From Fibrobacter sp. UWR2 (GTDB lineage: Bacteria; Fibrobacterota; Fibrobacteria; Fibrobacterales; Fibrobacteraceae), in the NCBI RefSeq assembly GCF_002210285.1, contig NZ_MWQE01000001.1, positions 620,001 through 684,000 on the forward strand: a stretch of 64,000 bases of DNA, written 5' to 3'. The notes beneath the pieces are model-generated. The model saw only the letters and a list, made by a program, of their open reading frames with translations. It did not search any database and had not been told where the DNA came from. Shown here piece after piece: positions 1 through 8,479 of the stretch; the stretch's first letter is position 1, and each line of letters begins with the position of its first letter. Made by a program: the position numbers and the translations under genes.

Positions 1-138
1 GAGAGCGGGGCCCTTGCTGTCGAATGCCTGCCTCGCAATTTCGGCCATCTGCAGGTACGGGTCTACTTCTTCGTGGACGCGTTTAAGCATCCCCGCTTTT
101 TCCAGATCCAGCAGGGCCTGTCTCAAGTTCTTGTACAT
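1..138 (-). CDS. UbiD-family decarboxylase, N-terminal part
   Basis: Only the first 46 codons lie in the window; the gene runs off the left edge. The translation starts MYKNLRQALLDLEK and continues with a VDP..QMAEIARQ segment and KGPAL. This matches the N-terminus of UbiD/MenD-type prenylated-flavin decarboxylases (MKYRDLRDFL..L, VDPxLEMTEI, GGPALLFE). Such enzymes decarboxylate aromatic acids in ubiquinone or menaquinone synthesis or in aromatic metabolism. The start codon at 136-138 lies 18 bases after the stop of the upstream SRPBCC gene, so the two are probably co-transcribed. The catalytic region is outside the window, so the substrate cannot be called. Confidence 0.75.
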   Translation of the reverse strand, partial: MYKNLRQALLDLEKAGMLKRVHEEVDPYLQMAEIARQAFDSKGPAL

Positions 139-156
139 GGGAAATTCCCGTTGTCG

Positions 157-651
157 CTAGCCGGCGGTGGCTCCGATGTCGAGCGCGTCGAAAGACTGCG
201 TCTTCTTGCGGGATTCTACGGCGAGGTACACGTCGCGGGCGGCCTTGCGGGCGAATATCCCGTATACGAGGTTCGCCTTCGAGACGACTTCCGCGAAGAC
301 CTCTTCGGGAATGGTCGTGAACCCCTGGAAGGAGAGCTCGTCATAGCAGGCGGTCATGTGACCTTCGGTAGTAAAGCTGTGCTTAGCAGTAAAGCCGCGG
401 AAGGGACCTTGCCCGAGGCGCACGGTTACCTGGTTGTCGTTGACCGCACTGATGACCCCGGTCCAGTTGATGGCCTTGAATCCGCACTGGATATGGTAGC
501 GGATTGTGGCTCCCGGAGCGAGTTCCTTGGGGAATGTATAGTGGATGATGGGCTCTTTGCCGATGGTCAGGTTCAGGGGCGCGTATTGAAGCGTTTCCAA
601 AACGTTAGGAAGCGAAAATTCTTGCCAAGAAGTCTGACTAAACTGTACCAT
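157..651 (-). CDS. SRPBCC-like small protein upstream of ubiD homologue
   Basis: This 164-residue soluble protein has no signal peptide. The pattern FPKELAPGATIRYHIQCGF, IxWTGVISAVND, VRLGQGPFRGFTAKHSF and DELSF resembles the SRPBCC (START/Bet v1) ligand-binding family related to YndB/CoxG, which has a hydrophobic cavity for lipids or aromatic ligands. It directly precedes the UbiD-like gene, so a role in binding or handing over a quinone-type intermediate is possible but is inference. A TAAATTAC promoter box (659-666, minus strand) ends seven bases before the ATG and there is no Shine-Dalgarno, which suggests a leaderless mRNA. Confidence 0.6.
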   Translation of the reverse strand: MVQFSQTSWQEFSLPNVLETLQYAPLNLTIGKEPIIHYTFPKELAPGATIRYHIQCGFKAINWTGVISAVNDNQVTVRLGQGPFRGFTAKHSFTTEGHMTACYDELSFQGFTTIPEEVFAEVVSKANLVYGIFARKAARDVYLAVESRKKTQSFDALDIGATAG

Positions 652-658
652 ACATCAA

Positions 659-666
659 GTAATTTA
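659..666 (-). promoter_or_regulatory. -7/-10 box of the SRPBCC-ubiD operon
   Basis: On the minus strand the box reads TAAATTAC, a variant of the TAnnTTTG box seen before many genes in this window. It ends seven bases before the ATG. Confidence 0.4.
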
Positions 667-707
667 GCAAAAAAAATGCGAAATAGGTGCAAAAAGTTGT
701 GATTTAG

Positions 708-732
708 GGAAAAATCCCGCCGGAGCGGGATT
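708..732 (-). terminator. Rho-independent terminator of rpiB
   Basis: A perfect 8-bp stem, AATCCCGC (713-720) with GCGGGATT (725-732), encloses a four-base loop. Read on the minus strand it is followed by a T run (708-712). It lies 14 bases beyond the rpiB stop codon. Confidence 0.8.
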
Positions 733-746
733 GCTTGCATTTTAGG

Positions 747-1184
747 TTATGCAGGTTCGAACATGTCGATGCGCTTCTTGTGCTTGCCGCCCATGAATTC
801 TGTTTCGAGGAACTTCGTGGCGAACACTTCGCACTGCGCATAGGCGATGATGCGTGCACCCATGCAGAGCACGTTGGCGTCGTTGTGGAGGCGGGTGAAT
901 TCGCAGGAGGTGAGGTCGCCTACGACGGCGGCGCGGATGCCTTTGTGCTTGTTTGCCGCCATGCTCATGCCGATGCCCGTGCCGCAGATGAGGATTCCGC
1001 AGTCGGCTTCCTTGCTCGTGACCTTGTTGCAGACCCTGTCGGCAAAAATCGGGTAGTCGCAGGATTCCGTGGAGTCGGTGCCCATGTCTAGGACCTTGTA
1101 GCCCTTGCCTTCCAGAAACTTGACGAGTTTTTCCTTGTATTCGAAAGCGGCGTGGTCACAACCGATGGCAATCGTCTTGAACAT
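747..1184 (-). CDS. rpiB: Ribose-5-phosphate isomerase B
   Basis: This 145-residue protein interconverts ribose 5-phosphate and ribulose 5-phosphate in the pentose phosphate pathway (cytoplasmic; family members are usually homodimers). Family marks are the N-terminal IAIGCDHAAFEYKE with Asp10 and His11, the catalytic cysteine at residue 67 in ILICGTGIGMSMAANK, and the phosphate-binding RAA and ARI segments. Length is typical of RpiB/LacAB. The start is supported by AAGGAACC upstream. A CTATATTATG promoter box (1234-1243, minus strand) leaves a leader of about 45 bases that can fold into a short hairpin (ACGGGG/CCCTGT). The gene is monocistronic, with its own terminator. Confidence 0.93.
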   Translation of the reverse strand: MFKTIAIGCDHAAFEYKEKLVKFLEGKGYKVLDMGTDSTESCDYPIFADRVCNKVTSKEADCGILICGTGIGMSMAANKHKGIRAAVVGDLTSCEFTRLHNDANVLCMGARIIAYAQCEVFATKFLETEFMGGKHKKRIDMFEPA

Positions 1185-1296
1185 CTTTGGTTCCTTGTTT
1201 TGATAGTGGAACAGGGCTTAAACCCCGTTATCCCATAATATAGTTAATTCATCGGGCGGTATCCGGTTTTTTGCGGGGTTGCGCGGGGGATAAATC

Positions 1297-1304
1297 TATA
1301 TTTG
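1297..1304 (+). promoter_or_regulatory. -7/-10 box TATATTTG of the glycosyltransferase gene
   Basis: An exact TATATTTG matches the TAnnTTTG consensus. It is followed by a GAGGAGG Shine-Dalgarno and the ATG at 1321. Confidence 0.55.
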
Positions 1305-1320
1305 CAGAGGAGGAAAATCT

Positions 1321-2334
1321 ATGTCCGTGAAATACCTTTTTGTCTTGACGAGTTCCCCGAAGGATTTCTACTGCGAGCAGACGCTCGTGGCAATTGCTTC
1401 TTTGCGTGTGCACAATCCGGGAGCGTTCGTCACCGTCTTGACGGATGACAAGACGGCGGCTACCCTGACGGGTAACCGTGCTGCGCTCAAGAGCGCAGTC
1501 GACGAACTGAAGGTTGTTTCCATCGACGACAAGTTCACGCCGATGCAGCGCTCGCGCTTCTTGAAGACGTCGATGCGCAACATGGTGGACGGGGACTTCC
1601 TCTTTATCGATTCCGACACGGCGATCGTGGGCGACCTCTCCATTCCCGAGGAATGGCGTGGCGGCATCTATGCGGTGCTCGACTTCCACACGAACCTCTC
1701 GAAGGCCATCAACCGCGGTACGGTTCTGAACAACGCGAAGCGCATGGGATTCTCGCCAATCCTGAACGACGAACTGTTCAACTCGGGCGTCATATTCGTG
1801 GCGGACACTCCCGAGATGCATAAGTTTTTTGAAAAGTGGCACGAACTCTGGCTTACCTGCGTGTCGAAGGGTTTCAACTTCGACATGGCATCCTTTGCGG
1901 AAACCGACTTTACCTTTGGCTACATCATCAAGAAGATGCCTGGCGAATGGAACTGCCAACTGGCGTACGGCAAAAAATACTTGCCGCAGGGGAAGGTTCT
2001 CCACTTCTTCGGGTCGCGCATTATCGATACGTGCGGGCGCAAGGTGCCTGCAAGCATGGACGTGTTCCTGCCGAAGATTCTGCGCCGCAGTTTCTACACC
2101 GACCTGAAGGAAATTCCTGTGCAGGTGAATGTCGACAAGAGCATCCACATCAACGAGTACTACGACGACGTGATTGCGCATGCGAAGGAGGCCTTCCTGT
2201 ACCAGACGAAGCATGCCGGTGTATTCGGCGCGGACGTCATCCGCAGTTACGCCTTTGCAAGGTCGCTCGCCTTCCTGTATAAAAAAATGCAGTTCCTGCT
2301 GTTGCCAGTGGAACTGCTGAGTAAACTCCTGTAA
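1321..2334 (+). CDS. Glycosyltransferase with GT-A fold (GT8-like)
   Basis: This 337-residue cytoplasmic protein starts with KYLFVLTSSPKDFYCEQT and has the metal-binding DxD motif at residues 97-99 (FIDSDTAIVGDL), placed as in GT-A nucleotide-sugar transferases of the GT8 type. NSGVIFV and a histidine-bearing GKVLHFFG segment are also GT8-like and would complete the metal and nucleotide site. A strong GAGGAGG Shine-Dalgarno supports the start. It is a single transcription unit, with no neighbour pointing to a particular glycan. Donor and acceptor are unknown; glycogen-, LPS- or surface-glycan-related roles are all possible. Confidence 0.75.
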   Translation: MSVKYLFVLTSSPKDFYCEQTLVAIASLRVHNPGAFVTVLTDDKTAATLTGNRAALKSAVDELKVVSIDDKFTPMQRSRFLKTSMRNMVDGDFLFIDSDTAIVGDLSIPEEWRGGIYAVLDFHTNLSKAINRGTVLNNAKRMGFSPILNDELFNSGVIFVADTPEMHKFFEKWHELWLTCVSKGFNFDMASFAETDFTFGYIIKKMPGEWNCQLAYGKKYLPQGKVLHFFGSRIIDTCGRKVPASMDVFLPKILRRSFYTDLKEIPVQVNVDKSIHINEYYDDVIAHAKEAFLYQTKHAGVFGADVIRSYAFARSLAFLYKKMQFLLLPVELLSKLL

Positions 2335-2367
2335 TCGGGCGGGGACGGCAATGCGCCGGCTTTTCTG

Positions 2368-4818
2368 CTATCTGATATTCACCTTCACGGACTGGTTGTC
2401 GGCGCGCACCAGGTATATTCCCGGCCTTGCGATATCCAGCAGGAGGCTAGCTCCTGCAGCGGTAGCCTTGCGTACGAGGCGACCCTGCATGTCGAACACG
2501 CTCAGCACCTTGCCTGCAGAGACTCCATTGATTTCGAGTGTCCTTCCGTGTGCGGTTGCGCTGAATTTCGCGCCGAGAGCGACAGTTGCACTCCTGATGG
2601 CATCCGAGTCTTCTTCCCAGTAGGGGAACAAGGCGAGAGGTTCGTTTTTCTCGTACTTCGCGCCGAGTTCGTATTCAAGCTCTCCGCCATCGGTCGTGGA
2701 CCAACCCGTCTGCTTGTAGCCTTCGCGGGAGTAGGTCTTCTTGCTCAGGTTCATCTCGAAGTCGTGCTCTTTCAGGTCGGGCGCGACGATGCCTATGCCG
2801 TAGCGGCCAGCCATGTAGGTAATCTCGTACGTGACGAGTTCCCATTTGGCATACAGCGTGATATCGCCGGTAGAGCCCCTTGTAATCTGGGTTGCCCTGT
2901 CGGTGAACTTCTTGTCGTAGAACCAGCCGTTAAATGTATAGCCTTCCCAGACGGGATCGCCAAGCGCGATGGTCGCGGTCTCGGTGGTATAGGTCTCCGG
3001 ATTGTCCTTGCTGTTCTTGCCTTCGCCGATTTCGTAGGTAATCTTGTATTCGACAGGTTTCCATCGGGCGGTAAGCGAGAGGTCGCTCTTGACGACTTCG
3101 TCAAAATCGTATTCCTTTTCGCCGTTCATCCAGCCTGTGAACGAGTAGCCGGCGGCTTCGGGGTCTTCGGGTTTTTCTGCCTTGCCGTCTTCTTTTACGA
3201 ACGCGACGGTGTACCCGCCTATGCCAGCATCGAACGTGACGGTGTAGGTTACTTCTTCGCGCCAGAGGGCATAGAACGTTGTGCTCTCGGTGGCCTTGCC
3301 CAGTGTTTCCAGAGGTTCTTCGGCATCTTTTTCTGCGGCCCAGCCGACAAAGTAGAACGTGGTCTCGTCGACCCCGTAGGTTGTACCGATGCGGATTCCT
3401 TCCATGTTGATGTCGGAACCTTCGGCGACAATCTTTGTCGTGGTTTTACCTGTAGTTGCGCCTTCGGTGTCGACGAATGCTCCGCCGTTTGCGTCGAAGG
3501 TTATGGTGAACATGTTTTTCCATACGGCATAGATGGTTGTCGCCTTTGTGACTGTCCCGAGGTCTTCTGCCGGGGCCTTCGCGTCAGCTGTGAGTGCCCA
3601 GCCAGCGAATATGGTATCACCGCGCGTGGGCCTGGTGATTTCGGCGGCAGAAATCTTTTCGCCGGCTTCGAGCAGGAGGGCTGTCTTTGCGCTTTTGGAG
3701 AACACGCCCTTGTTCGCGTCGAAATTTACCGTGTAGACGATGTTCCCGTTATCGTTCACCGAGACTCTGTTAAGCGAGAGGTGCGTGGCTCCTATGCTCC
3801 AGACGCCGTCGGGGCAGGATCCGTCCTTGCCATTGTTGAGTGCGCATACGACATCGCTGGTGTTGAGGTCCTTTGCGCTCTTTGCGCTGCCGTTGAGTTC
3901 GACTGTTGTGTCTTTTGAGATGAGGCCGACTCCTCTCTTTGCGATATCGGAACCGAAATACGATTGCGATACGGTTGCCGAGCCCTTTTCGAGGTAACCT
4001 AGAATACCTCCGATGGCGCCGTCGCCATTATTGACGATGCTGTTCCCGTCGTAGGCGTTCGTTTCGATTGTGGCGTTGCCGCGGGTAGCGCCAACGATTC
4101 CGCCTGCGTACGATTCGTTGCCGCTTACATAGAGGCTGACCGTGCTCAGGTTGTTCTTGACAGTACCGCCCTTCATGTTGCCGACAATACCGCCCACGAC
4201 GTTCCCAATGCCGCTGGTCTGGATTGTGCCTGTAGCGAAACAGCCTTCGATGGTGCCGGAAGTCTGCCAGGCGACAATGCTGCCGACGGTAATCGGCTGG
4301 TCCTTGCCCAGAATATCGCCTGCGTTCGTGGAGGCGGTGATGTCTGCGTTTTCGAGAATCAGGTTCTTGACGGTTCCCCCACCGAGGACTGCGATAAAGG
4401 CGACGTTCTGTGCGTTACAGGTGGCCTTGTCCTTTTCGCAGAAGGGGTTCTCGATTTCGCCAATCTTGGCGGCATCGATGTACAGGTCCGAAATGGAGTG
4501 TCCGTTACCGTCGAATATGCCGCCGAACTGCGTTTCGCCCTTGCCGGCCGCGATGGGCACGAACAGCTTGTGCCTCATGTTCATGGGGGCGGCCAGTTTT
4601 GCATTGAGCTTGACTGTACCCTTTGTATGGTTTACGGAATCCGCGAACCAGGCGAGGTTGGCTTCGTTCTTGATGAGGTAGAAGGTATTCTTGTCGATGG
4701 TCGTGGTGTCGGGTTTTTCCTTGGACTTGCCGTCCCAACCGGCCATGGAGTAGCTGATTCCCGCTGTCAAAAGCAGGACCGCTAGTTTTTTTGTTATGGA
4801 AATTGCGCTTTTCTGCAT
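2368..4818 (-). CDS. Secreted InlB-repeat/GLUG protein with C-terminal sorting-like module
   Basis: This 816-residue protein has an N-terminal signal peptide (KKLAVLLLTAGISYSMA). A GLUG-type region follows (GGIFDGNGHSISDLYID, GGIVGNMKGGTVKN, AGGIVGATRGNATIETN). From about residue 370 there are roughly five InlB B-repeat/Listeria-Bacteroides repeat units with the signature YTVTFDA..GG, GYxFxGW and TLYAKW. The last 60 residues (VLSVFDMQGRLVRK, ARPGIYLVRA) look like the C-terminal beta-sandwich sorting module of type IX-secreted proteins. It is therefore probably exported to the cell surface or medium. No enzyme domain is seen; adhesion or a structural role is inference. It is monocistronic, between two convergent or unrelated units. 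Confidence 0.75.
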   Translation of the reverse strand: MQKSAISITKKLAVLLLTAGISYSMAGWDGKSKEKPDTTTIDKNTFYLIKNEANLAWFADSVNHTKGTVKLNAKLAAPMNMRHKLFVPIAAGKGETQFGGIFDGNGHSISDLYIDAAKIGEIENPFCEKDKATCNAQNVAFIAVLGGGTVKNLILENADITASTNAGDILGKDQPITVGSIVAWQTSGTIEGCFATGTIQTSGIGNVVGGIVGNMKGGTVKNNLSTVSLYVSGNESYAGGIVGATRGNATIETNAYDGNSIVNNGDGAIGGILGYLEKGSATVSQSYFGSDIAKRGVGLISKDTTVELNGSAKSAKDLNTSDVVCALNNGKDGSCPDGVWSIGATHLSLNRVSVNDNGNIVYTVNFDANKGVFSKSAKTALLLEAGEKISAAEITRPTRGDTIFAGWALTADAKAPAEDLGTVTKATTIYAVWKNMFTITFDANGGAFVDTEGATTGKTTTKIVAEGSDINMEGIRIGTTYGVDETTFYFVGWAAEKDAEEPLETLGKATESTTFYALWREEVTYTVTFDAGIGGYTVAFVKEDGKAEKPEDPEAAGYSFTGWMNGEKEYDFDEVVKSDLSLTARWKPVEYKITYEIGEGKNSKDNPETYTTETATIALGDPVWEGYTFNGWFYDKKFTDRATQITRGSTGDITLYAKWELVTYEITYMAGRYGIGIVAPDLKEHDFEMNLSKKTYSREGYKQTGWSTTDGGELEYELGAKYEKNEPLALFPYWEEDSDAIRSATVALGAKFSATAHGRTLEINGVSAGKVLSVFDMQGRLVRKATAAGASLLLDIARPGIYLVRADNQSVKVNIR

Positions 4819-4945
4819 AAGTATATCTCCACAAAAAAGGAATTTGTATAAAAGATATATCTATATGCCGGAACGGGCAATCTTTGGACCTATTACAAAG
4901 TGGAATAGGCCTTCGTTTTTTTGAGTAGAATCACAGATAAAGGCG

Positions 4946-5563
4946 CTATTGCGCGGATGGGGCGGCCTGCGTTGCCTGCGAAATGGCGGCGACGGCCTCT
5001 TCCATGTACTTGCCGAGGAGCTTCGAGATGGCCTCTGCCACAAGGCGGGGCTCGCGACTGCTTACGGACTGCCTTTCGTCAAAACGCTTTTCCCAGAGGG
5101 GGGCGTCAGCATCGGGTTTCTGGAGCGTGAGCTTGATGGAAAGGCGTGCGTACTGCGAGGAGCCTTCGTCGATTTCCTCGATGGCATCGATGTGCCCGAG
5201 GAGTTCGAGTTCGGGCTTGCCCGAGGCGCGGGTATCGACCGCCTGGAAAATTCCGCTCTTCTCGAGGTATTCGGCGGCGACCTGCGCTACCATCTGCTCG
5301 GGGCGGCTTGCCCAAAGGTCCAGGTCGTAGAACATGAAGTCGTAGGCGGATTCGCGGTAGACGATGTTGTTGCGCTGGTAGGCGTTCTCGATGGTGAACT
5401 TGCGCACCTGCAGGCGGCCGCTGGCATTGCCTGCACTCGGCATGTCGATGTTTTCGACGGCGAGCGTGTAGTAGCGGGTGGGTTCACTCGTGCTCCCGCC
5501 GAAGCATGCGGTAAGGGTCATGGCGGCGAGGACAGTTAAAAATGCAAGTGTAAACTTCTTCAT
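4946..5563 (-). CDS. PqiC/ABC-transport auxiliary lipoprotein of the Mla-type system
   Basis: This 205-residue lipoprotein has a signal sequence ending LTACFGG, with the lipidated Cys at residue 20. The segment RYYTLAV, then LQVRKF, NNIVYRES and SRPEQMVAQVAAEYLEKSGIFQAV, matches the ABC_trans_aux (DUF330)/PqiC family. That family is an outer-membrane lipoprotein partner of MCE proteins. It is last in the operon MlaE-MlaF-MlaD-PqiC, nine bases after mlaD, with Shine-Dalgarno AAGGAGAG. It probably docks the MCE complex to the outer membrane for phospholipid transport. Confidence 0.85.
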   Translation of the reverse strand: MKKFTLAFLTVLAAMTLTACFGGSTSEPTRYYTLAVENIDMPSAGNASGRLQVRKFTIENAYQRNNIVYRESAYDFMFYDLDLWASRPEQMVAQVAAEYLEKSGIFQAVDTRASGKPELELLGHIDAIEEIDEGSSQYARLSIKLTLQKPDADAPLWEKRFDERQSVSSREPRLVAEAISKLLGKYMEEAVAAISQATQAAPSAQ

Positions 5564-5572
5564 GCTCTCTCC

Positions 5573-6499
5573 TTATTTGCGGCGGGTCTTCGCGGGTTCG
5601 CGGATGAGCGCGGAGGGATTGTTCTTGATTTTCTGGCTGAATTCCTCGAGGTTCTCGAGCACGGCGTTCAGTTCCACGATGGCTTCACCCACCTGGTCCT
5701 GGTTCTTGTAGACCATGCCGTCGAGCCGCTTCGAAAGCTGGCTGATGGATTCCATCGCCTTCGTCAAGATCTCATTCATCGCCTTCGTGTCGATGGCGTC
5801 GAGTTTTTCCTTCAGAATATCGAGGTCTTCGCCCGCCTTCGCGGCAATCTTCGCTTCTTCGATTTCACCCATCACGCGATGCATCGATTCGGCGGACTTG
5901 GAAATGTTGTCGATGGGCTTTGCCATGCCCTGCGTGACGCGCTTCAGGTTTGCCGTCACTTCTTCAAAATTCTTGATGGCCTTGCTCAGGTTTTCCGCAT
6001 TTTCGGCCGAGAGTAGCGTGTTGACATTCACCAGCACGGAATCCACGTGCGCAACGATATTGCCCGCCTGGTTCGTGATGTGGTCGAAGTGCGAGACTTC
6101 CGCCGGCACGAGCCCGCCTTCGGGGACGTTCGGTTCCGAGAACGAGCCGCCAGCGAGCACCACCTGCTTTTCGCCGGTGAGGTTCATGCCCGCCGTCATG
6201 CCCGCGCGGGTGCCGATCTTGATAGGCGTGCCGTGAGTGACCTTGAAGGCGACAACGACCTCGTTCAGGTTTTCTTCGTTAATCGTGATGCGCGTGACGC
6301 TACCCACGTCGATGCCGTTCAGCTTGACCTTCGCGTCTACAAAGAGCCCATTCACCGAGGTGTCGAAGATGGTGTAGTAGTTGTCGTACTGTTCGCTCAG
6401 GTAGCGCTTGAGCACGTAGCCGAGGAATACGCAGATGAGTATTCCGCACAGTAGCATGAACGCGCCAAGTTTAATTCTTTCGGATCGGGTGGTTTCCAT
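5573..6499 (-). CDS. mlaD: MlaD-type MCE-domain protein
   Basis: This 308-residue protein has one N-terminal membrane helix (about residues 11-30, AFMLLCGILICVFLGYVL). An MCE domain follows (YYTIFDTSVNGLFVDAKVKL, IDVGSVTRI, GTRAGMTAGMNLTGEKQVVL), then a long alpha-helical tail (residues about 160-300) rich in heptads. MCE proteins form periplasmic hexameric lipid conduits between the inner and outer membrane. The gene is 12 bases after mlaF, and GGAG precedes the ATG. The helical tail is longer than in E. coli MlaD and may form the needle seen in PqiB/LetB-type systems; that is inference. Confidence 0.88.
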   Translation of the reverse strand: METTRSERIKLGAFMLLCGILICVFLGYVLKRYLSEQYDNYYTIFDTSVNGLFVDAKVKLNGIDVGSVTRITINEENLNEVVVAFKVTHGTPIKIGTRAGMTAGMNLTGEKQVVLAGGSFSEPNVPEGGLVPAEVSHFDHITNQAGNIVAHVDSVLVNVNTLLSAENAENLSKAIKNFEEVTANLKRVTQGMAKPIDNISKSAESMHRVMGEIEEAKIAAKAGEDLDILKEKLDAIDTKAMNEILTKAMESISQLSKRLDGMVYKNQDQVGEAIVELNAVLENLEEFSQKIKNNPSALIREPAKTRRK

Positions 6500-6511
6500 C
6501 GTTTCTCCGAA

Positions 6512-7294
6512 TCAATCTATAAAATTAAAGTGGTAGAGTCCCTCGGAGTATTCCTCCTTGGGGCACTGCCGGTTGAAAAAGTGGCGTAACGTGGGGTCGT
6601 CGGACTCCATGCCTTCTTGCAGCGTGGCGTCCTTGAGCACGTAGCCGTCTTTTAGGTACACAAATCGGTCACAGATAATCTTGATGCTCTCGAGTTCGTG
6701 GCTCACGATGACCATCGATACCTTGAGCGTGTCGCGCAGTTCGAGTAGGAGTTCGTCGAGGGAACGTGCCGTCACCGGGTCGAGGCCTGTAGATGGTTCG
6801 TCACAGAAGAGCAGTTCCGGCTTGAGCGCGATGGCGCGTGCGAGGGCTGCGCGCTTCTTCATGCCGCCCGAAATTTCGCCCGGGTACTTGTGGAAGGCGT
6901 GCAGCAGGTGCACCTTCTCCAGACGGTCGGCGACAATCGCTTCCATTTGGCTCTTGGGCATGTAGGGCATGCTGCGCTTGAGCGGGAGCATCGCGTTTTC
7001 GGCGATGGTCAGGTCCGCGATGAGGGCGCCGCTCTGGAAGAGCACTCCCGTGCGCATGCGGGTCTCGCTGTCGAGACCTTCCTTTGCGCCGAAGGTCTTG
7101 CCGAAGTAGGTGATGGTACCTGCGTCGGACTTGATGAACTTCAGGATGTTGTTCAGGAGAGTCGACTTGCCGCAGCCCGAACTCCCGAGCACCATGCGGA
7201 TTTCGCCACGCTTTACGCCGAAGGAAATATCCCTCAGAATGGACTCGCGCCCGTAACTTGCCTTCAGGTGGTCTACTTTCAGGATTTCTTCCAT
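6512..7294 (-). CDS. mlaF: MlaF-type ABC ATPase
   Basis: This 260-residue ABC ATPase has Walker A GSSGCGKST (residues 37-45), Q-loop VLFQSGAL, signature SGGMKKRAALARA, Walker B ELLFCDEPSTGLDP and the switch His in VIVSHEL. The GxMKKR variant of the signature is typical of the Mla/Ttg2A subfamily rather than importers. It powers the MlaE permease and sits between mlaE and mlaD with short spacers. Shine-Dalgarno GGGAG. Confidence 0.93.
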   Translation of the reverse strand: MEEILKVDHLKASYGRESILRDISFGVKRGEIRMVLGSSGCGKSTLLNNILKFIKSDAGTITYFGKTFGAKEGLDSETRMRTGVLFQSGALIADLTIAENAMLPLKRSMPYMPKSQMEAIVADRLEKVHLLHAFHKYPGEISGGMKKRAALARAIALKPELLFCDEPSTGLDPVTARSLDELLLELRDTLKVSMVIVSHELESIKIICDRFVYLKDGYVLKDATLQEGMESDDPTLRHFFNRQCPKEEYSEGLYHFNFID

Positions 7295-7303
7295 TGCTGC
7301 TCC

Positions 7304-8362
7304 CTAGTAGAATATGAAGGCGAAGAGGGTGTCGGCGAGCACGATGCAGCAAATTGCGGCGACCACGCTCGATGTGGTTGCCTTGCCCACGGCTTCTGCG
7401 CCGCCGTGCGCGTTCAGGCCCTTGTTGCAGGCGATGAGCGTCACTATCCAGCCGAAGACGAGAGCCTTGATGCTGCTCTTTAGGAACGTGATGGGCGCAA
7501 TGCCGTCGCGGATGCCCATCATGTAGTTGGAAAACGAAATGTCGCAGAAGAAGTACGCGATGAGGAACCCGGAGAAACACCCGAAAATGGAGGCGCAGAA
7601 CGAGAGGATGGGAGTCGCGACGCTCATGGCGATAAAGCGCGGCACCACCAGGTACTGCACCGGCGGGATAGCCATCGACTTGATGGCCTTGACTTCTTCG
7701 CACACGCTCATGTTCGCGATTTCGGCGGCGACGGAACTGCCGGAGCGGCCTGCGAGGATGATGGTCGTGAGGAGCGGGCCGATTTCTGCGAAGATGAGGA
7801 AGCCGAGACCCGAGGCGAGGTAGGAGCCGCCGCCTACCGCATTCAGCATGATGGAACTCTGGAGTGCCATCGTAAGGCAGATGAGGGCGACCATCAAGAA
7901 ACATATTCCCATGGCTTCGCTCCCGAGCTTGAACATCTGCTTGGCGACACCGCCGAAATGGATCTTGCCCTTGTCGAACGGCCCGAAGATGGTCCAGTAG
8001 ATGGACATGAACAGGAGCGTCAGGACCTCGAAGGTCTCCTTGATGACGGCGAAACCGATGCCGCCGAGCATCTCGAGGACGTTGTTCGTACCCTTCGCGG
8101 GCCTTGCGGGCGGTTCCATCTTGCGGAGTGCCGAAAGGTGCGCCTTGATGTCGGCGTTGAAGTGGGCGAGGGTGAGCGTGTTGCCCGTCTTTTCGGAAAG
8201 TTCGGCGAGGAGCGCGAAAAACGCGTCGCCGCTGTAGTCCATGCTTGCAAGGTTGCTCCCGTCAAGGCACAGCGCGCCGCTACGGAGTTGCTTCTTGCAA
8301 TTCCTCAGCAAGTCTTTGCTGTTCGCCGCCGTAAGCGTATCTGGCAGGAGGATGGTCGTCAT
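7304..8362 (-). CDS. mlaE: MlaE-type permease with fused N-terminal STAS domain
   Basis: This 352-residue protein has an N-terminal STAS (MlaB-like) domain in residues 1 to about 90 (SGALCLDGSNLASMDYSGDAFFALLAEL). A MlaE permease domain follows (LGSEAMGICFLMVALICLTMALQSS, GPLLTTIILAGRSGSSVAAEI, EVKAIKSMAIPPVQYLVVPR, VATPILSFCASIFGCFSG). In E. coli MlaB and MlaE are separate proteins; here the regulatory STAS domain is covalently attached. It is the first gene of the operon. A TATATTTC box lies at 8378-8385 (minus strand), 15 bases before the ATG. Inner-membrane component of phospholipid transport. Confidence 0.9.
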   Translation of the reverse strand: MTTILLPDTLTAANSKDLLRNCKKQLRSGALCLDGSNLASMDYSGDAFFALLAELSEKTGNTLTLAHFNADIKAHLSALRKMEPPARPAKGTNNVLEMLGGIGFAVIKETFEVLTLLFMSIYWTIFGPFDKGKIHFGGVAKQMFKLGSEAMGICFLMVALICLTMALQSSIMLNAVGGGSYLASGLGFLIFAEIGPLLTTIILAGRSGSSVAAEIANMSVCEEVKAIKSMAIPPVQYLVVPRFIAMSVATPILSFCASIFGCFSGFLIAYFFCDISFSNYMMGIRDGIAPITFLKSSIKALVFGWIVTLIACNKGLNAHGGAEAVGKATTSSVVAAICCIVLADTLFAFIFY

Positions 8363-8479
8363 GGTGCAAATACGGGCGAAATATAGAAAAATACACCAAA
8401 AAATGCCCGCTTTCGGCCATTAATGCGATAGCGGGCGTGTTTTGCCGACAAAGTGCCGTTGTTTTTTGGGCTAAATGCG

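Noticed and set aside
2548-3918. Long open frame (456 codons) antisense to the InlB-repeat gene
   Set aside because: It follows from the codon bias of the opposite strand. It has no ribosome-binding site or recognisable protein pattern, while the minus-strand frame has a signal peptide and clear repeats.
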